Shown here: positions 26,963-35,513 of the stretch, piece after piece
Position numbering within the stretch: the stretch's first letter is position 1
How the letters are laid out: every line of letters begins with the position of its first letter
Assembly: GCF_050433385.1 (NCBI RefSeq)
Contig: NZ_JBNPXI010000003.1
Span: 1 to 64,000, forward strand
Origin: Brassicibacter mesophilus
Lineage (GTDB): Bacteria > Bacillota > Clostridia > Tissierellales > Proteiniboraceae
Direction: 5' to 3'
Length of the DNA stretch: 64,000 nucleotides
Position numbers and translations under genes: made by a program
Notes under the pieces: model-generated
The model's input: the letters and a program-made list of their open reading frames with translations, nothing else
Database searches by the model: none
What the model was told of the DNA's origin: nothing

Positions 26963-27757
26963 GTGTTTAAAAAGTATCGCACAGGCAACATGTTAAACTA
27001 TTTAGGGATGTCAAGGGATACACTGCGGTTTTATGAAGAAAAAGGGCTATTAAATCCCAAAAAGAATGATGAAAACAACTATAGAAATTATGATATTTTT
27101 GACGTATATACAATCATGATAATAGATTTTTATAAAAAGCGGGGAATGAAAATTAATCAAATTAAAGCTTTATTAAAAGAAAGCGATATATCAGAACTGC
27201 AGAATTTGTTGAAAGACAAGAAAAATGAGCTTGAGAGTATGATATATAACCAGCAATGTATGTTGAAAAGGATTGAAGAAACACAAGAATTTAGTAAGGG
27301 TATAAAGGATAATTTAAATATATTTACAGTCAAGCCTCTTCCATTATACATAGTTAATGGAGAAGTATCTGATTTTATTGCCGTTGAAGAATATGAAAAT
27401 GTATTAGACGTTATAAATTCTACCAATGGGGACATGCTATCACAAATCATGCGTTACATTTCTTTTAATGAAAATGGTGTTATTAGTACAAAAATGTTTA
27501 TTGTGGAAACTACAAAAGAAAAAAAAGAAAATAATTATTATCTACAATATCCTAAATGCTTATATACAATCGTAGAAGAAGTACAGCCTCAAAATGAGCA
27601 AATAAATATAATGGATAGAATGCATAAAGTTTCTTATGAATACGCGAATACACATGAACTTAAGCTTATAGGAGAAGCTTTTGCTATAATACGACTTGTT
27701 ACATGCAAAACAAATAAAATTCATTCTTATATGGAAATATTTATTCCGTTTGAATAA
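26963..27757 (+). CDS. MerR-family transcription regulator with effector-binding domain
   Basis: A 264-residue regulator. N-terminal MerR winged helix: MLNYLGMSRDTLRFYEEKGLLNPKKNDENNYR (residues 10-41), then the dimerising coiled coil (about 75-115) and a C-terminal GyrI/SRPBCC-like effector domain of about 150 residues. This resembles BmrR/Mta-type drug or metabolite sensors. GTG start 26963. Downstream lies a promoter with the 19-base spacer typical for MerR control, followed by two flavoprotein genes, so it most likely activates them. Confidence 0.85.
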   Translation: MFKKYRTGNMLNYLGMSRDTLRFYEEKGLLNPKKNDENNYRNYDIFDVYTIMIIDFYKKRGMKINQIKALLKESDISELQNLLKDKKNELESMIYNQQCMLKRIEETQEFSKGIKDNLNIFTVKPLPLYIVNGEVSDFIAVEEYENVLDVINSTNGDMLSQIMRYISFNENGVISTKMFIVETTKEKKENNYYLQYPKCLYTIVEEVQPQNEQINIMDRMHKVSYEYANTHELKLIGEAFAIIRLVTCKTNKIHSYMEIFIPFE

Positions 27758-27771
27758 TTTATTTTTAGATA

Positions 27772-27802
27772 TTGACATGGGTGTAACCCCCTACTTTATA
27801 CT
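27772..27802 (+). promoter_or_regulatory. MerR-type promoter with 19-base spacer
   Basis: TTGACA (27772-27777), 19 bases, TATACT (27797-27802). The spacer contains the palindrome GGGT-GTA-ACCC. Overlong spacers with a central operator are the hallmark of promoters untwisted by MerR proteins. Confidence 0.75.
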
Positions 27803-27836
27803 TAAGATAAGTTAAGGTTGTGGAGGAAAGTAGGAT

Positions 27837-28319
27837 ATGAAAACCATAGTAATTAAAGAATGTACAGATATTTCAATTAAAAATACTTATACCTTTGAAA
27901 TTTCAAAAACAAAGGTAGCCCACTGTGTCGGCTGCTGGACCTGCTGGTGGAAAACTCCGGGGAAATGTGTATATAAAGATTTAAATGAATTTTATCATGA
28001 ATATATAACAGCGGACAAAGCTATTTTTTTTGCAAAAGTAACAAAAGGATTTGTTAGCGGTAATATGAAAAACCTTTTTGATCGCATGATACCTCTTTAT
28101 CTTCCGTATACCACCTATAAAACGGGTGAGTCTATGCATGTAAAAAGATATGAAAAATATCCTGACATAGAATTTTACTACGATGGTGAATTTGAAACGA
28201 ATGACGGTCATGAAATTTTTGAAGACTATATAAATCGTTTATTTTATCAATTTTATTCAAAAAATATCATAGTAAAGCCTATTGAGGAGTTTTATGCTGA
28301 TGGAGGTTATCAGGTATGA
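27837..28319 (+). CDS. NADPH-dependent FMN reductase-like flavoprotein
   Basis: A 160-residue flavodoxin-fold protein. KVAHCVGCWTCWWKTPGKC (about 25-45) is the typical loop of clostridial iron-sulfur-flavoprotein-like reductases, followed by ADKAIFFAKVTKGFVSGNMKNLFDRM. The usual N-terminal phosphate-binding segment (NGSPR-like) is missing: the gene starts nearly at the second strand, so FMN binding may be altered or supplied by a partner. GGAGG precedes ATG 27837. It overlaps the next flavoprotein gene by four bases (ATGA), so the two are translated together. Confidence 0.75.
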   Translation: MKTIVIKECTDISIKNTYTFEISKTKVAHCVGCWTCWWKTPGKCVYKDLNEFYHEYITADKAIFFAKVTKGFVSGNMKNLFDRMIPLYLPYTTYKTGESMHVKRYEKYPDIEFYYDGEFETNDGHEIFEDYINRLFYQFYSKNIIVKPIEEFYADGGYQV

Positions 28320-28960
28320 AAACAATTATTTTAAACGGGTCACCAAAAGGTAATGCACAAAACAGCAACACAAGAATTATCAGTGAAGAGTTTGTACGCA
28401 GCATGAAAACACCCTGTGAAATAAAATGTATTGCAGACTCTGATTTGGAAGAGTTGGCACAATATATAGAAAGGTTTGACACAGTGATTATAATAATGCC
28501 TCTTTATATCCATGCTATGCCGGGAATCATGATGAATTTTATTGAACATTTAAGGCCAGCAGCTATTCAAGGAAAATCCCTTGGTTTTATTATACAAGCA
28601 GGTTTTATAGAAACAGCTCAAGCAAAATATGTAGAGCACTATTTTAAGTCTTTGGCTAAGCAACTAAATTATAATTATTTAGGTACGGTTTCCAAAGGGG
28701 AAGCGGCAGCAATTTATATGTTTCCGAAGATGTTTAGAAAAGTTCTAAAGCGAATTAATGATTTAGGCAGCATTTACGAAGAAACCCATGCATTTGACCA
28801 CAAAATAGTGAAAATGTTAGGAAAACCATATGAATTATCAAGGTTTAAAGCATGGATACTACAGTTATTTTGTGACATTGGACTGAATAATTTGGGGTGG
28901 CATAAAGTGTTAAAGCAAAATAATGCATTTGATAAACGGTTAGACAGACCATTTTTATAG
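28316..28960 (+). CDS. Flavodoxin-fold NAD(P)H-dependent oxidoreductase
   Basis: A 214-residue flavoprotein with an intact N-terminal FMN-phosphate motif (MKTIILNGSPKGNAQNSNT) and IIIMPLYIHAMPGIMMNFIEHL, typical of NADPH-dependent FMN reductases. It carries the motif the preceding protein lacks, so the two may form a functional pair. Translationally coupled to that gene and presumably activated by the MerR regulator upstream. Substrate unknown; quinones, nitro compounds or electrophiles are typical for the family. Confidence 0.8.
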   Translation: MKTIILNGSPKGNAQNSNTRIISEEFVRSMKTPCEIKCIADSDLEELAQYIERFDTVIIIMPLYIHAMPGIMMNFIEHLRPAAIQGKSLGFIIQAGFIETAQAKYVEHYFKSLAKQLNYNYLGTVSKGEAAAIYMFPKMFRKVLKRINDLGSIYEETHAFDHKIVKMLGKPYELSRFKAWILQLFCDIGLNNLGWHKVLKQNNAFDKRLDRPFL

Positions 28961-28964
28961 TAGC

Positions 28965-29126
28965 TTGGATCTAGCAGTCCAGGCTGCTGCTTCGATCGGT
29001 TTTGTGCTGACCAGAAAAAGACAAATTAGCGTATGCAATAAGATTCATTTTGAAGTGATGAGTATTTTGTATGGTTACGGCCAGCATCTAAATCAAGCAA
29101 ATAACACATATAAAACCTATGTGTAG
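28965..29126 (+). other. Open reading remnant, function unknown
   Basis: A 53-codon open stretch without start or ribosome site (DLAVQAAASIGFVLTRKRQI onwards). It may be a decayed gene end or chance. The rest of 28961-29249 contains only the terminator listed next. Confidence 0.2.
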
Positions 29127-29157
29127 GGATATGAAACTGCACATAGGTTTTTTTGTT
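29113..29157 (+). terminator. Terminator downstream of the flavoprotein genes
   Basis: AAACCTATGTG and CACATAGGTTT with a 16-base loop and a seven-T tail. Confidence 0.88.
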
Positions 29158-29249
29158 TTGTTGTGATATAATCAATGTGCACATTATTTATATAATCTCA
29201 TACAATTCATACCCAAGTAAGTTCTATACACTTTTAAGGAGAATAAAGA

Positions 29250-30482
29250 ATGCAAAACAGACATAGAAAGCTAAAATTAATTTCTGTCATGTCTCTTACT
29301 GTCTTTTGGATATTGGCTGCAGTGATGATAGTGCACATCATAATTAAATACGTACAATTATCAAGAAGCGTATATTCCAGTGTACCTGGTTTCAAAACAT
29401 TGCTATTTGGAGTACTTTATTTGTCCTTTCTTGCGGTAGCACTCGTTATACATGTTGTATTTAAAAAGAGGCTGCATAGAGAATTTCCTGATAAATACTT
29501 CCTAAAAGAAAAATTAATAAAAAATTATCTTATCAGGCGGAGCATTAAAGCCATAGCAATTGCTTGTATTATATGCGCGGTTTTATTAATTATTACTCCG
29601 TTTATTGCCATTCCTGTTTTTGTTAACAGACATGTAGATTACAAAGGCTTCACAACATATGATTATCCGCTACAGGATATCTATGAGGCTGTGGATTACG
29701 GACTCAAAGAAAACCAAATGTACTTAAAAACCGAGGATGGATATAACATCTGGTGTTCAGAAATTTATACCAAGCAGCCTAAAGCTGTGATTATTTATTT
29801 AACTGGTATTGTCCAGCCATCTGTCACCTATTTTTATGGTCATGCGAAACATATGCAGTTAAACGGATATGCTTCTATTTTGCTAGAGGTTCGGGGACAT
29901 GGAAAAAGTGATGGAAGTCGGATTGGTTTGGGATATGAGGAAACATCTGATGTAAAAGCAGTTGTTGAATACATAAAAAATGAAAAGAAATACAACGGGG
30001 TTCCAATTATATTGCATGGGGTATCTATGGGTGGTGCAATTTCGGTCAATGCTTTTGGTCAGTTTGAGGAAATTGATGGTTTGATTGCAATGTCAGCTTA
30101 CTCTTCTTTTGACGATATAATTATGGATGTTTTGGATGGATACGGAGTGCCAAAATTCATTCAGGCTATGGAAAAGCCATTGATTCACCTTGCTTTGGAA
30201 ATGGTCTTTGGGAGCGATACTGTTCGCAAAATAAAACCGGCAGAACAAATCAAATGTGCAGGAAACAGACCTGTCTTTCTGATTGCATGTACGGGTGATA
30301 CAGAGGTTCCTAAAGTTAATACGAAGAGATTACATGAGGTAAATCCCAATGTGCAGACATGGTTTCGTGATTCTTGGGAACATTTTATCATTAAAAATTG
30401 TGATTTTAAGAATGTTGGAAAAGATAAAGAGTATTGGAATAACATATTAAATTTCATTGAGGACAAGGTAGTATATGATTAA
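29250..30482 (+). CDS. Membrane-anchored alpha/beta hydrolase
   Basis: A 410-residue protein with three N-terminal hydrophobic helices (about 12-32, 47-67, 95-122) followed by an alpha/beta hydrolase domain. The nucleophile elbow GVSMGG places Ser at about 259; the HG oxyanion motif is seen as LLEVRGHGKSDGSRIG, and a late Asp (IACTGDTEVP) and His (SWEHFII) complete a plausible triad. The catalytic domain probably faces outward. Substrate unknown; membrane lipids or peptides are possible. AAGGAG precedes ATG 29250. Confidence 0.82.
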   Translation: MQNRHRKLKLISVMSLTVFWILAAVMIVHIIIKYVQLSRSVYSSVPGFKTLLFGVLYLSFLAVALVIHVVFKKRLHREFPDKYFLKEKLIKNYLIRRSIKAIAIACIICAVLLIITPFIAIPVFVNRHVDYKGFTTYDYPLQDIYEAVDYGLKENQMYLKTEDGYNIWCSEIYTKQPKAVIIYLTGIVQPSVTYFYGHAKHMQLNGYASILLEVRGHGKSDGSRIGLGYEETSDVKAVVEYIKNEKKYNGVPIILHGVSMGGAISVNAFGQFEEIDGLIAMSAYSSFDDIIMDVLDGYGVPKFIQAMEKPLIHLALEMVFGSDTVRKIKPAEQIKCAGNRPVFLIACTGDTEVPKVNTKRLHEVNPNVQTWFRDSWEHFIIKNCDFKNVGKDKEYWNNILNFIEDKVVYD

Positions 30483-30626
30483 TACAGAAATGAGCATTTT
30501 GCTCATGATTATTATTGTGCCTCTGTTGTGACGTTTTACAAGTCAGAATCAATAAGTATTATGCTTATATCTTTCAACCCTACACTTGTTGCTTTGTCTA
30601 GTCAACTGCAGGATGTAATTTTAAAT

Positions 30627-30860
30627 TTAATAATTTACCTTTTTCACCCAGTAATCTTTTTCTGATATTCCGCATACAGGACATATTTTTATTCCTCTAC
30701 TTTTGTTTTTTTTAAATATAACTGGCATTGAACAGTAAGGACACCACCACTCACTTGGTTTTAATTTAATATTATCTGGTATTTTTTCATCAACAACTTG
30801 TTTTGGTTTCGACATTATAGAGAATATAGTAAACTGCTTATTATCACTAATTTTAAACAA
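30627..30860 (-). CDS. Small zinc-ribbon protein
   Basis: A minus-strand gene of up to 77 residues with the zinc-ribbon pattern WWCPYCSMPV ... KICPVCGI. The start is unclear: TTG 30860 touches the AAAGGAG ribosome site, so a rare ATT three codons in, or ATG about 48 bases further in (MSKPKQVVDEK), may be used. The two CPxC knuckles are the only strong sign of a real protein. It resembles small clostridial zinc-ribbon proteins of unknown role. Confidence 0.55.
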   Translation of the reverse strand: MFKISDNKQFTIFSIMSKPKQVVDEKIPDNIKLKPSEWWCPYCSMPVIFKKNKSRGIKICPVCGISEKDYWVKKVNY

Positions 30861-31048
30861 CTCCTTTGCAGCTTTTTCAGTTGTTTTTATAATAAAAAAG
30901 CTTATTTTTATAAGAACTTTCTTTTATTTTATCAGAAAACTGAGATATGTGTTATCTTTTTTGCATATAAACATAAGTCATGTAGTAATTTGTCATAAAT
31001 GTGTGATAAACTATATATTAATAGACATAAATATAGGAGTGAAAATGT

Positions 31049-31753
31049 ATGGAAAAATTAGAGTCAAAGTTATCAGATGTATCGGGAGGAAAAGTATTAG
31101 ATGTAGCAACTAGATATGGAGAATTTGCTCTGAAGCTTAAGGAGGGCTTGAAAGATTACGATGAGATTATAGCAATAGACAATAGTCAGGAAGTTGTAAA
31201 CACTGCTATAGAAAAACATGCAGATAGTGGCGTAAAGTTTATACATATGGATGGAAGCAATCTGGATTTTAAAGATGAAACATTTGACATAGTATGTATA
31301 TCAAACTCTCTTCATCACGTAACCGATATAAATAAGGTACTTAGTGAAATGAAAAGAGTGTTAAAGCCAGGTGGAATATTCATAGTAAATGAGATGTTTA
31401 ATGACAATCAATCAGATGCACAAAACACTCATGTTCTTCTTCATCACCTTGGAGGAGAAATAGATACTTTGCTAGGTGAGTATCATGGCAAGACTTTAAA
31501 GAAACAAGAAATAGTTGATATAGTAAAAGAAGCAGGAATAAATGTTGAAGATATCTTTGAAGACTATGAAACAGATCCAGAGCTAGCTAAAAAGCTTGCA
31601 ACAAAGATAGAGAAACTTGACAAAAAGGTTGAGAAAACAAAAGAGTATGATCAATATGAGGAATTTAAAAGAAGGACACGAGAAGTAAAAGAAAGCTTTA
31701 ATAAATCAGGAATAGAGAGATGTACTCAACTTGTAGTAATGGGAAGAAAATAG
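31049..31753 (+). CDS. Class I SAM-dependent methyltransferase
   Basis: A 234-residue methyltransferase (Methyltransf_11 type). SAM-binding motif I is slightly unusual: GKVLDVATRYGEFALKL, where Ala-Thr-Arg-Tyr-Gly replaces the common G-x-G-x-G. Motif II IIAIDNSQEVVNTA and post-motifs DIVCISNSLHHVTDI and RVLKPGGIFIVNEM are clear. The C-terminal 60 residues form a charged helix. Substrate unknown. Single-gene unit with GGAGTGAAAATGT before ATG 31049 and a GC-rich hairpin (31767-31794) after it. Confidence 0.85.
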   Translation: MEKLESKLSDVSGGKVLDVATRYGEFALKLKEGLKDYDEIIAIDNSQEVVNTAIEKHADSGVKFIHMDGSNLDFKDETFDIVCISNSLHHVTDINKVLSEMKRVLKPGGIFIVNEMFNDNQSDAQNTHVLLHHLGGEIDTLLGEYHGKTLKKQEIVDIVKEAGINVEDIFEDYETDPELAKKLATKIEKLDKKVEKTKEYDQYEEFKRRTREVKESFNKSGIERCTQLVVMGRK

Positions 31754-31807
31754 TGATACATGATAAGCGGGAAATAGAGATATCTGTTTCCCGCAGTATT
31801 TATTAAT

Positions 31808-31836
31808 TTGACGTTATTATATTTTTTTGCTATAAT
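31808..31836 (+). promoter_or_regulatory. Promoter of tRNA-Arg
   Basis: TTGACG, 17 bases, TATAAT, about 35 bases before the tRNA. Confidence 0.85.
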
Positions 31837-31870
31837 CATTCTGATTGATAGATTTAACAATTCAGAATAT

Positions 31871-31947
31871 GCGCTCTTAGCTCAGCTGGATAGAGTAGCT
31901 GACTTCGAATCAGTTGGCCGGGGGTTCGAATCCCTCAGGGCGCACCA
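31871..31947 (+). tRNA. tRNA-Arg(TCG)
   Basis: Acceptor GCGCTCT/AGGGCGC, anticodon stem GCTGA/TCAGT with loop CTTCGAA (anticodon TCG), T-loop TTCGAAT, encoded CCA. Stand-alone gene with own promoter and terminator. Confidence 0.94.
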
Positions 31948-31951
31948 GTTT

Positions 31952-31988
31952 AAACCTTGTAATCCGAATGATTATGAGGTTTTTTATT
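31952..31988 (+). terminator. Terminator of tRNA-Arg
   Basis: AAACCT-TGT-AATC paired with GATT-ATG-AGGTTT and a T-rich tail. Confidence 0.8.
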
Positions 31989-32135
31989 TTATACTAAATG
32001 GCATATAGCGCTTGCATCAGTCAGAATAAATAAGTCAATTGAATTTTATCTAACTCTTTAATCTGATGTGACCTGAGAGATAAGTCCCTTTAAAATTCTA
32101 AAAGGGCGTTTGATGATATAAACTGCCTATAGAGT

Positions 32136-32285
32136 TTAATTTGATGATTTTATTTCAAGCAAAATAGTATCAAAGCAACGATTAAGCATAGATATGTCAG
32201 ACCTAGACAAATCTTCATTTCTATTAACTTTAGTACAAATAAAATCATGTATACTATCGATTAAATTACTTACTACTGTGGACAT
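32136..32285 (-). CDS. Small protein of unknown function (49 aa)
   Basis: A 49-codon minus-strand gene with ATG start and GAGGTG seven bases upstream. The protein (MSTVVSNLIDSIHDFICTKV onward) is predicted helical, acidic-basic balanced, with two Cys. I do not recognise the family. Spo0E-like and other two-helix regulators have similar size, but the SQELD signature is absent. The neighbouring Spo0E-like and other mini-genes on the same strand suggest a small sporulation-linked or decayed-element region. The plus-strand DNA between 32286 and 32593 holds nothing convincing. Confidence 0.5.
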   Translation of the reverse strand: MSTVVSNLIDSIHDFICTKVNRNEDLSRSDISMLNRCFDTILLEIKSSN

Positions 32286-32593
32286 CTATGAACACCTCAC
32301 TATAATTGTTTATACCAATATCATATATGAATAAGAGTCATGTATGTTTAAAGAAATGTTACTTAAATGTTATTTTTTATGAAGAAGGTTTCTATCAATA
32401 ATTTGGAGAAATCTTTAATAACGGACATATTGATAGTAGGAAATTATAAAAAGAATAATGGTTATGTAAAAAGAGAATAGCCATTAATTAAAATACTGAG
32501 GTAAACGGCTATAAAGTATGAAAGACTCTTACAAAAGAGTAGGAATCCTAAAAAAAGAAGAGTGGGACAAGTTAGTAAAAGGAAGAATAAGCG

Positions 32594-32932
32594 CTAAAGT
32601 CTAGTTTTTGAAATCATTTTGTGATTAATATGATTTTCTATGAAATAAGCTATTAAGTCAGTTTGTATAATTGATAAAGACAGATAAACTTTAGATTCTA
32701 CTATGTGTCCAAGAATATTCTCTAAAACTATAGACGAGGGCATATGCACAAGGTACCAAAATAAAACTTCAGCATAATTTCGAGGAAAACTAGTGTCTGA
32801 TATTGAATAATCCTCAATGCTTGGGCTGATAAATGTCAGAATAATATCTGAATAGAAAGTAAGCCAGAACAAAAAAAGATCAGTTAATATAACAATGATT
32901 ACTATTTTATGTCTTTTTAAAATGTTAAACAT
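32594..32932 (-). CDS. Small membrane protein, unknown function
   Basis: About 112 residues if it starts at ATG 32932 (MFNILKRHKIVIIVIL). One strong N-terminal membrane helix (KIVIIVILTDLFLFWLTFY) and a weaker second hydrophobic segment near ILTFISPS; the rest is amphipathic. The ribosome site is poor (AAAGAAG). No family recognised. The open frame extends to 32992 but without a better start. Confidence 0.45.
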   Translation of the reverse strand: MFNILKRHKIVIIVILTDLFLFWLTFYSDIILTFISPSIEDYSISDTSFPRNYAEVLFWYLVHMPSSIVLENILGHIVESKVYLSLSIIQTDLIAYFIENHINHKMISKTRL

Positions 32933-33106
32933 ATAAACTTCTTTATATATGGGATTTATACCCATGTAATGATGATTATGTAACAATATCATAAAGGTAG
33001 CCTATATTAACCATGAAATCTTAAAGCTAACAAATATATTGCTTTATTTAATGGTAGGGAAGTTTTCAAATGATAGCACAACAGGTTAAATATGTCTAAT
33101 TAATTG

Positions 33107-33280
33107 CTATTTTATATTATTGTTATAGTACTGAGACAAAAGTTGATCAAGCAATTCGCTTGTCTTAATTACCTCAGGATCAATGAGATTGTACTGCTTT
33201 TTACATATTAAACTATACAGCTTGGTTTTAACTTCCTCAATTTCATTAATTAATTCTACTATTTTACTTTCGTTGCACAA
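33107..33280 (-). CDS. Spo0E-like sporulation regulatory protein
   Basis: A 57-codon gene with TTG start and AAAGGAG eight bases upstream. The protein is a two-helix hairpin: KIVELINEIEEVKTKLYSLI, then KQYNLIDPEVIKTSELLDQL and SQYY. The second helix carries TSELLD in place of the SQELD signature of Spo0E phosphatases, with the usual YNLTDPEVI lead-in. Spo0E proteins remove phosphate from Spo0A~P and delay sporulation. Too short for most gene finders and with a rare start, but the family match is clear. Confidence 0.78.
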   Translation of the reverse strand: MCNESKIVELINEIEEVKTKLYSLICKKQYNLIDPEVIKTSELLDQLLSQYYNNNIK

Positions 33281-33568
33281 ATTACATGCTCCTTTCGATA
33301 ATTATTACATTCAACCTGTTGTACTATGGAAATTTTACAGTAAAAATAGAAAAAGATGCAAAAATATGAATAAAAAAGGAATATAATATATATACAACAG
33401 GTATGAATGCTCAAAAAGTATAAAAGTAGAAGAAAAGATAGGTAGATTGGCAAGATGAGGCAATGTTTCTAGAAAGCTAAGGATAGAAACATTTAGAAGG
33501 AAGCATTAAGAAATTGAAAGGAATTGAGAATTTGAAGAAAGTTAAATATTTCAGGATGAGATGAATCT

Positions 33569-33787
33569 CTAAGGTAAGTAAGGATTCTTATCTAAGTTAT
33601 CTTTCCTTAGAATTGGAATTAATTTTGACTTGATAGGCTCAGGAACATATTTTAATTGCGTATTATCGATTTTTAATATGATAGATGTTTTTAACTTTGA
33701 TTGTTCAGCTAATTCTTTGGCAGTGTAACTACAATTTTTACGAAGTTCTTTTATTGTTTTGTTTTTATTACGGTAGTAAAAAAACAT
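33569..33787 (-). CDS. Small HTH-like DNA-binding protein
   Basis: 72 residues from ATG 33787 with GAGGTG spaced well upstream; the longer frame from 33796 begins inside that ribosome site. NKTIKELRKNCSYTAKELAE and QSKLKTSIILKIDN read as a helix-turn-helix (helix 2 TAKELAEQ, helix 3 KTSIILKID) of Xre-like type. Partners unknown. It is divergent from the amidase gene at 33955. Confidence 0.6.
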   Translation of the reverse strand: MFFYYRNKNKTIKELRKNCSYTAKELAEQSKLKTSIILKIDNTQLKYVPEPIKSKLIPILRKDNLDKNPYLP

Positions 33788-33954
33788 GGAAATCACCTCA
33801 AATTAATTATATTATATGAAAATAAATTATTCAATTATTGAGATGAGGTCTGATGAATCACGTTTAATATTAATGAAAATGTCATTAATAAGCTGAAATA
33901 TCTAGGAGGGAGTATTTTTAATTCCTTTCTTTAATATATTTGGAGGTGGAAAAA

Positions 33955-34755
33955 TTGAAACTAATCTTCATTATAGACAAAGGTCATAGACAAGATACTC
34001 CAGGCAAGCGAGCAAATGGATTACATGAATGGGAATTTAATGATGATGTGGGGAACAGACTAAAGAAACTATTAGAGCCTTATGGTGAAGTATATTTTAC
34101 CATAAATGTTCCGAATCATCCGTATACAGAAATGACAGCAGAAGGAAGAAAAAAGAATCTTCAGTATAGATGTGACATAGCAAATCAAATATATGATGAA
34201 GCAAAAAAGAAATATGATGATGCTTTTAAGGTTGTTTTTATCTCAATCCATGCTAATGCACATTCTGATCCTAAAGTATCAGGATATGAGATATATGCTT
34301 ATAAGCTTGGATCACAAGCTTATGAGATTGCTAAGTCAATTCATGAAGCTGCTAAAGAAGTACTAGGAGTAGGAGCAGCTATTAAAGACAGAAAGATAAA
34401 GAAAGCTAGTTTTTATGTACTTGCTAATACAAAGATGCCTGCAGTATTAGTCGAACATGAATTTTATACTAACATTGAAGCAGCTGAAAAACTGAAAAAT
34501 AGCAGCTTTAGAGACAAGTGTGCAAAGCACATAGCAAAAGGAGTGTTGAAGTATATGGGTATTGAATATAAAGAAGCTACAAATGGTACAGACATCATAA
34601 GGTTAAGTATTCACGGCCAATATGAAGAAGTAGAAGGCATATTCAAAGATGGTATCAACTATGTTCCAGTAAGGTTTTTAGAGCAGTTGGGATATAAAAT
34701 TAGTTGGAATCAGGAAAATAAAATAATAGAGATAAATTACAGAAAAGCTGAATAA
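33955..34755 (+). CDS. N-acetylmuramoyl-L-alanine amidase with C-terminal stalk domain
   Basis: A 266-residue Amidase_3 enzyme without a signal peptide. Catalytic blocks: FIIDKGHRQDTPG (zinc His), LHEWEFNDDV (Glu), FISIHANAH (second His) and PAVLVEHEFYTN (catalytic Glu). The C-terminal 50 residues are a single copper-amine-oxidase N1-like repeat (DGINYVPVRFLEQLGYKISW), the same stalk element that is N-terminal in the 19817 amidase. TTG 33955 fits GGAGGTGG seven bases upstream. No signal peptide and isolated context suggest release by lysis, as for phage-type or spore mother-cell lysins. Confidence 0.85.
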   Translation: MKLIFIIDKGHRQDTPGKRANGLHEWEFNDDVGNRLKKLLEPYGEVYFTINVPNHPYTEMTAEGRKKNLQYRCDIANQIYDEAKKKYDDAFKVVFISIHANAHSDPKVSGYEIYAYKLGSQAYEIAKSIHEAAKEVLGVGAAIKDRKIKKASFYVLANTKMPAVLVEHEFYTNIEAAEKLKNSSFRDKCAKHIAKGVLKYMGIEYKEATNGTDIIRLSIHGQYEEVEGIFKDGINYVPVRFLEQLGYKISWNQENKIIEINYRKAE

Positions 34756-34863
34756 TACTGGGGTTATGATAACGTTTTTGCACTTAATATTAAATGTCGG
34801 ACTCTATACTTTTTAAAAAATAAATTCAATAATCTAAACATAAGTTTAAAGGGGATATGTAAT

Positions 34864-35319
34864 ATGAATATAGAGATAAGAGAAGTAACAAAAGGAAATT
34901 TAGGCGAAATTTTAAAACTAAGTGTAAGTGAGAGTCAAAAATCATACATAGAATCAATAGAACAATGCTTAAAAGATGCTTTGGAGTGTAATTGTTATAA
35001 GCCAGTAGGACTTTATATTGACAATTACTTGGTAGGTTTTGCAATGTACGGTTTTTTTCCTGGAGAGGATGGAGAAGGAAGAGTATGGCTTGACCGTTTT
35101 CTAATTGATAAAAAATATCAAGGGAAAGGATACGGGAATAGAATGCTAGAATTTTTAATTCAACATCTAAAATGTAAGTATAATTGCAACAAAATTTATT
35201 TAAGTTTATACGATGATAATAAGCCTGCCTTGAATTTATATAAAAAATTTGGCTTTCAATTTAATGGAGAACTAGATGTCAACAAAGAAAGAGTTATGGT
35301 AAAAACTTTAAACGAATAA
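34864..35319 (+). CDS. GNAT family N-acetyltransferase
   Basis: A 151-residue acetyltransferase similar in layout to spermidine acetyltransferase-like (SpeG/PaiA/BltD) members. The acetyl-CoA loop is DRFLIDKKYQGKGYGNRMLE (about 76-96, Q-x-x-G-x-G); NKPALNLYKKFGFQFNGE is the C-terminal block. EVTKGNLGEILKLSVSESQ at the N-terminus is typical of BltD/PaiA-like polyamine acetyltransferases, so a polyamine or amino-acid substrate is a guess. AAAGGGGAT precedes ATG 34864. Confidence 0.85.
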   Translation: MNIEIREVTKGNLGEILKLSVSESQKSYIESIEQCLKDALECNCYKPVGLYIDNYLVGFAMYGFFPGEDGEGRVWLDRFLIDKKYQGKGYGNRMLEFLIQHLKCKYNCNKIYLSLYDDNKPALNLYKKFGFQFNGELDVNKERVMVKTLNE

Positions 35320-35466
35320 GAATATACTATTATATGCTAATGCAGCTAATACTTAAATAAGAGGCTAAATAGTCATTTGGCCTCTTATCTAGATTATTAA
35401 TTATTTTGAGGAAAATGGAAAATGTATGAAGTTAGAATAAAAGTATAGCTGCTTATACTTAAGGAA

Positions 35467-35504
35467 TTTTATATTGTAAACTAATGTAGATTTACAATAT
35501 AAAA
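35467..35504. terminator. Hairpin between GNAT gene and ABC exporter
   Basis: TTTTATATTGTAAA and TTTACAATATAAAA flank a ten-base loop. Position between convergent genes suggests a shared terminator, although neither side has a long T-run beyond the arms. Confidence 0.5.
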
Positions 35505-35513
35505 AACCTAAAA

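Noticed and set aside
31808..32008. 66-codon plus-strand frame
   Set aside because: Covers the tRNA-Arg promoter, tRNA and terminator; not protein coding.
32518..32604. 28-codon frame, Lys-rich (YKRVGILKKEEWDKL)
   Set aside because: Protein-like composition but no ribosome site at proper distance and no family; it may be a gene fragment.
33259..33453. 64-codon minus-strand frame rich in Tyr, Phe and Leu
   Set aside because: Overlaps the start of the Spo0E-like gene and AT-rich leader; no ribosome site.
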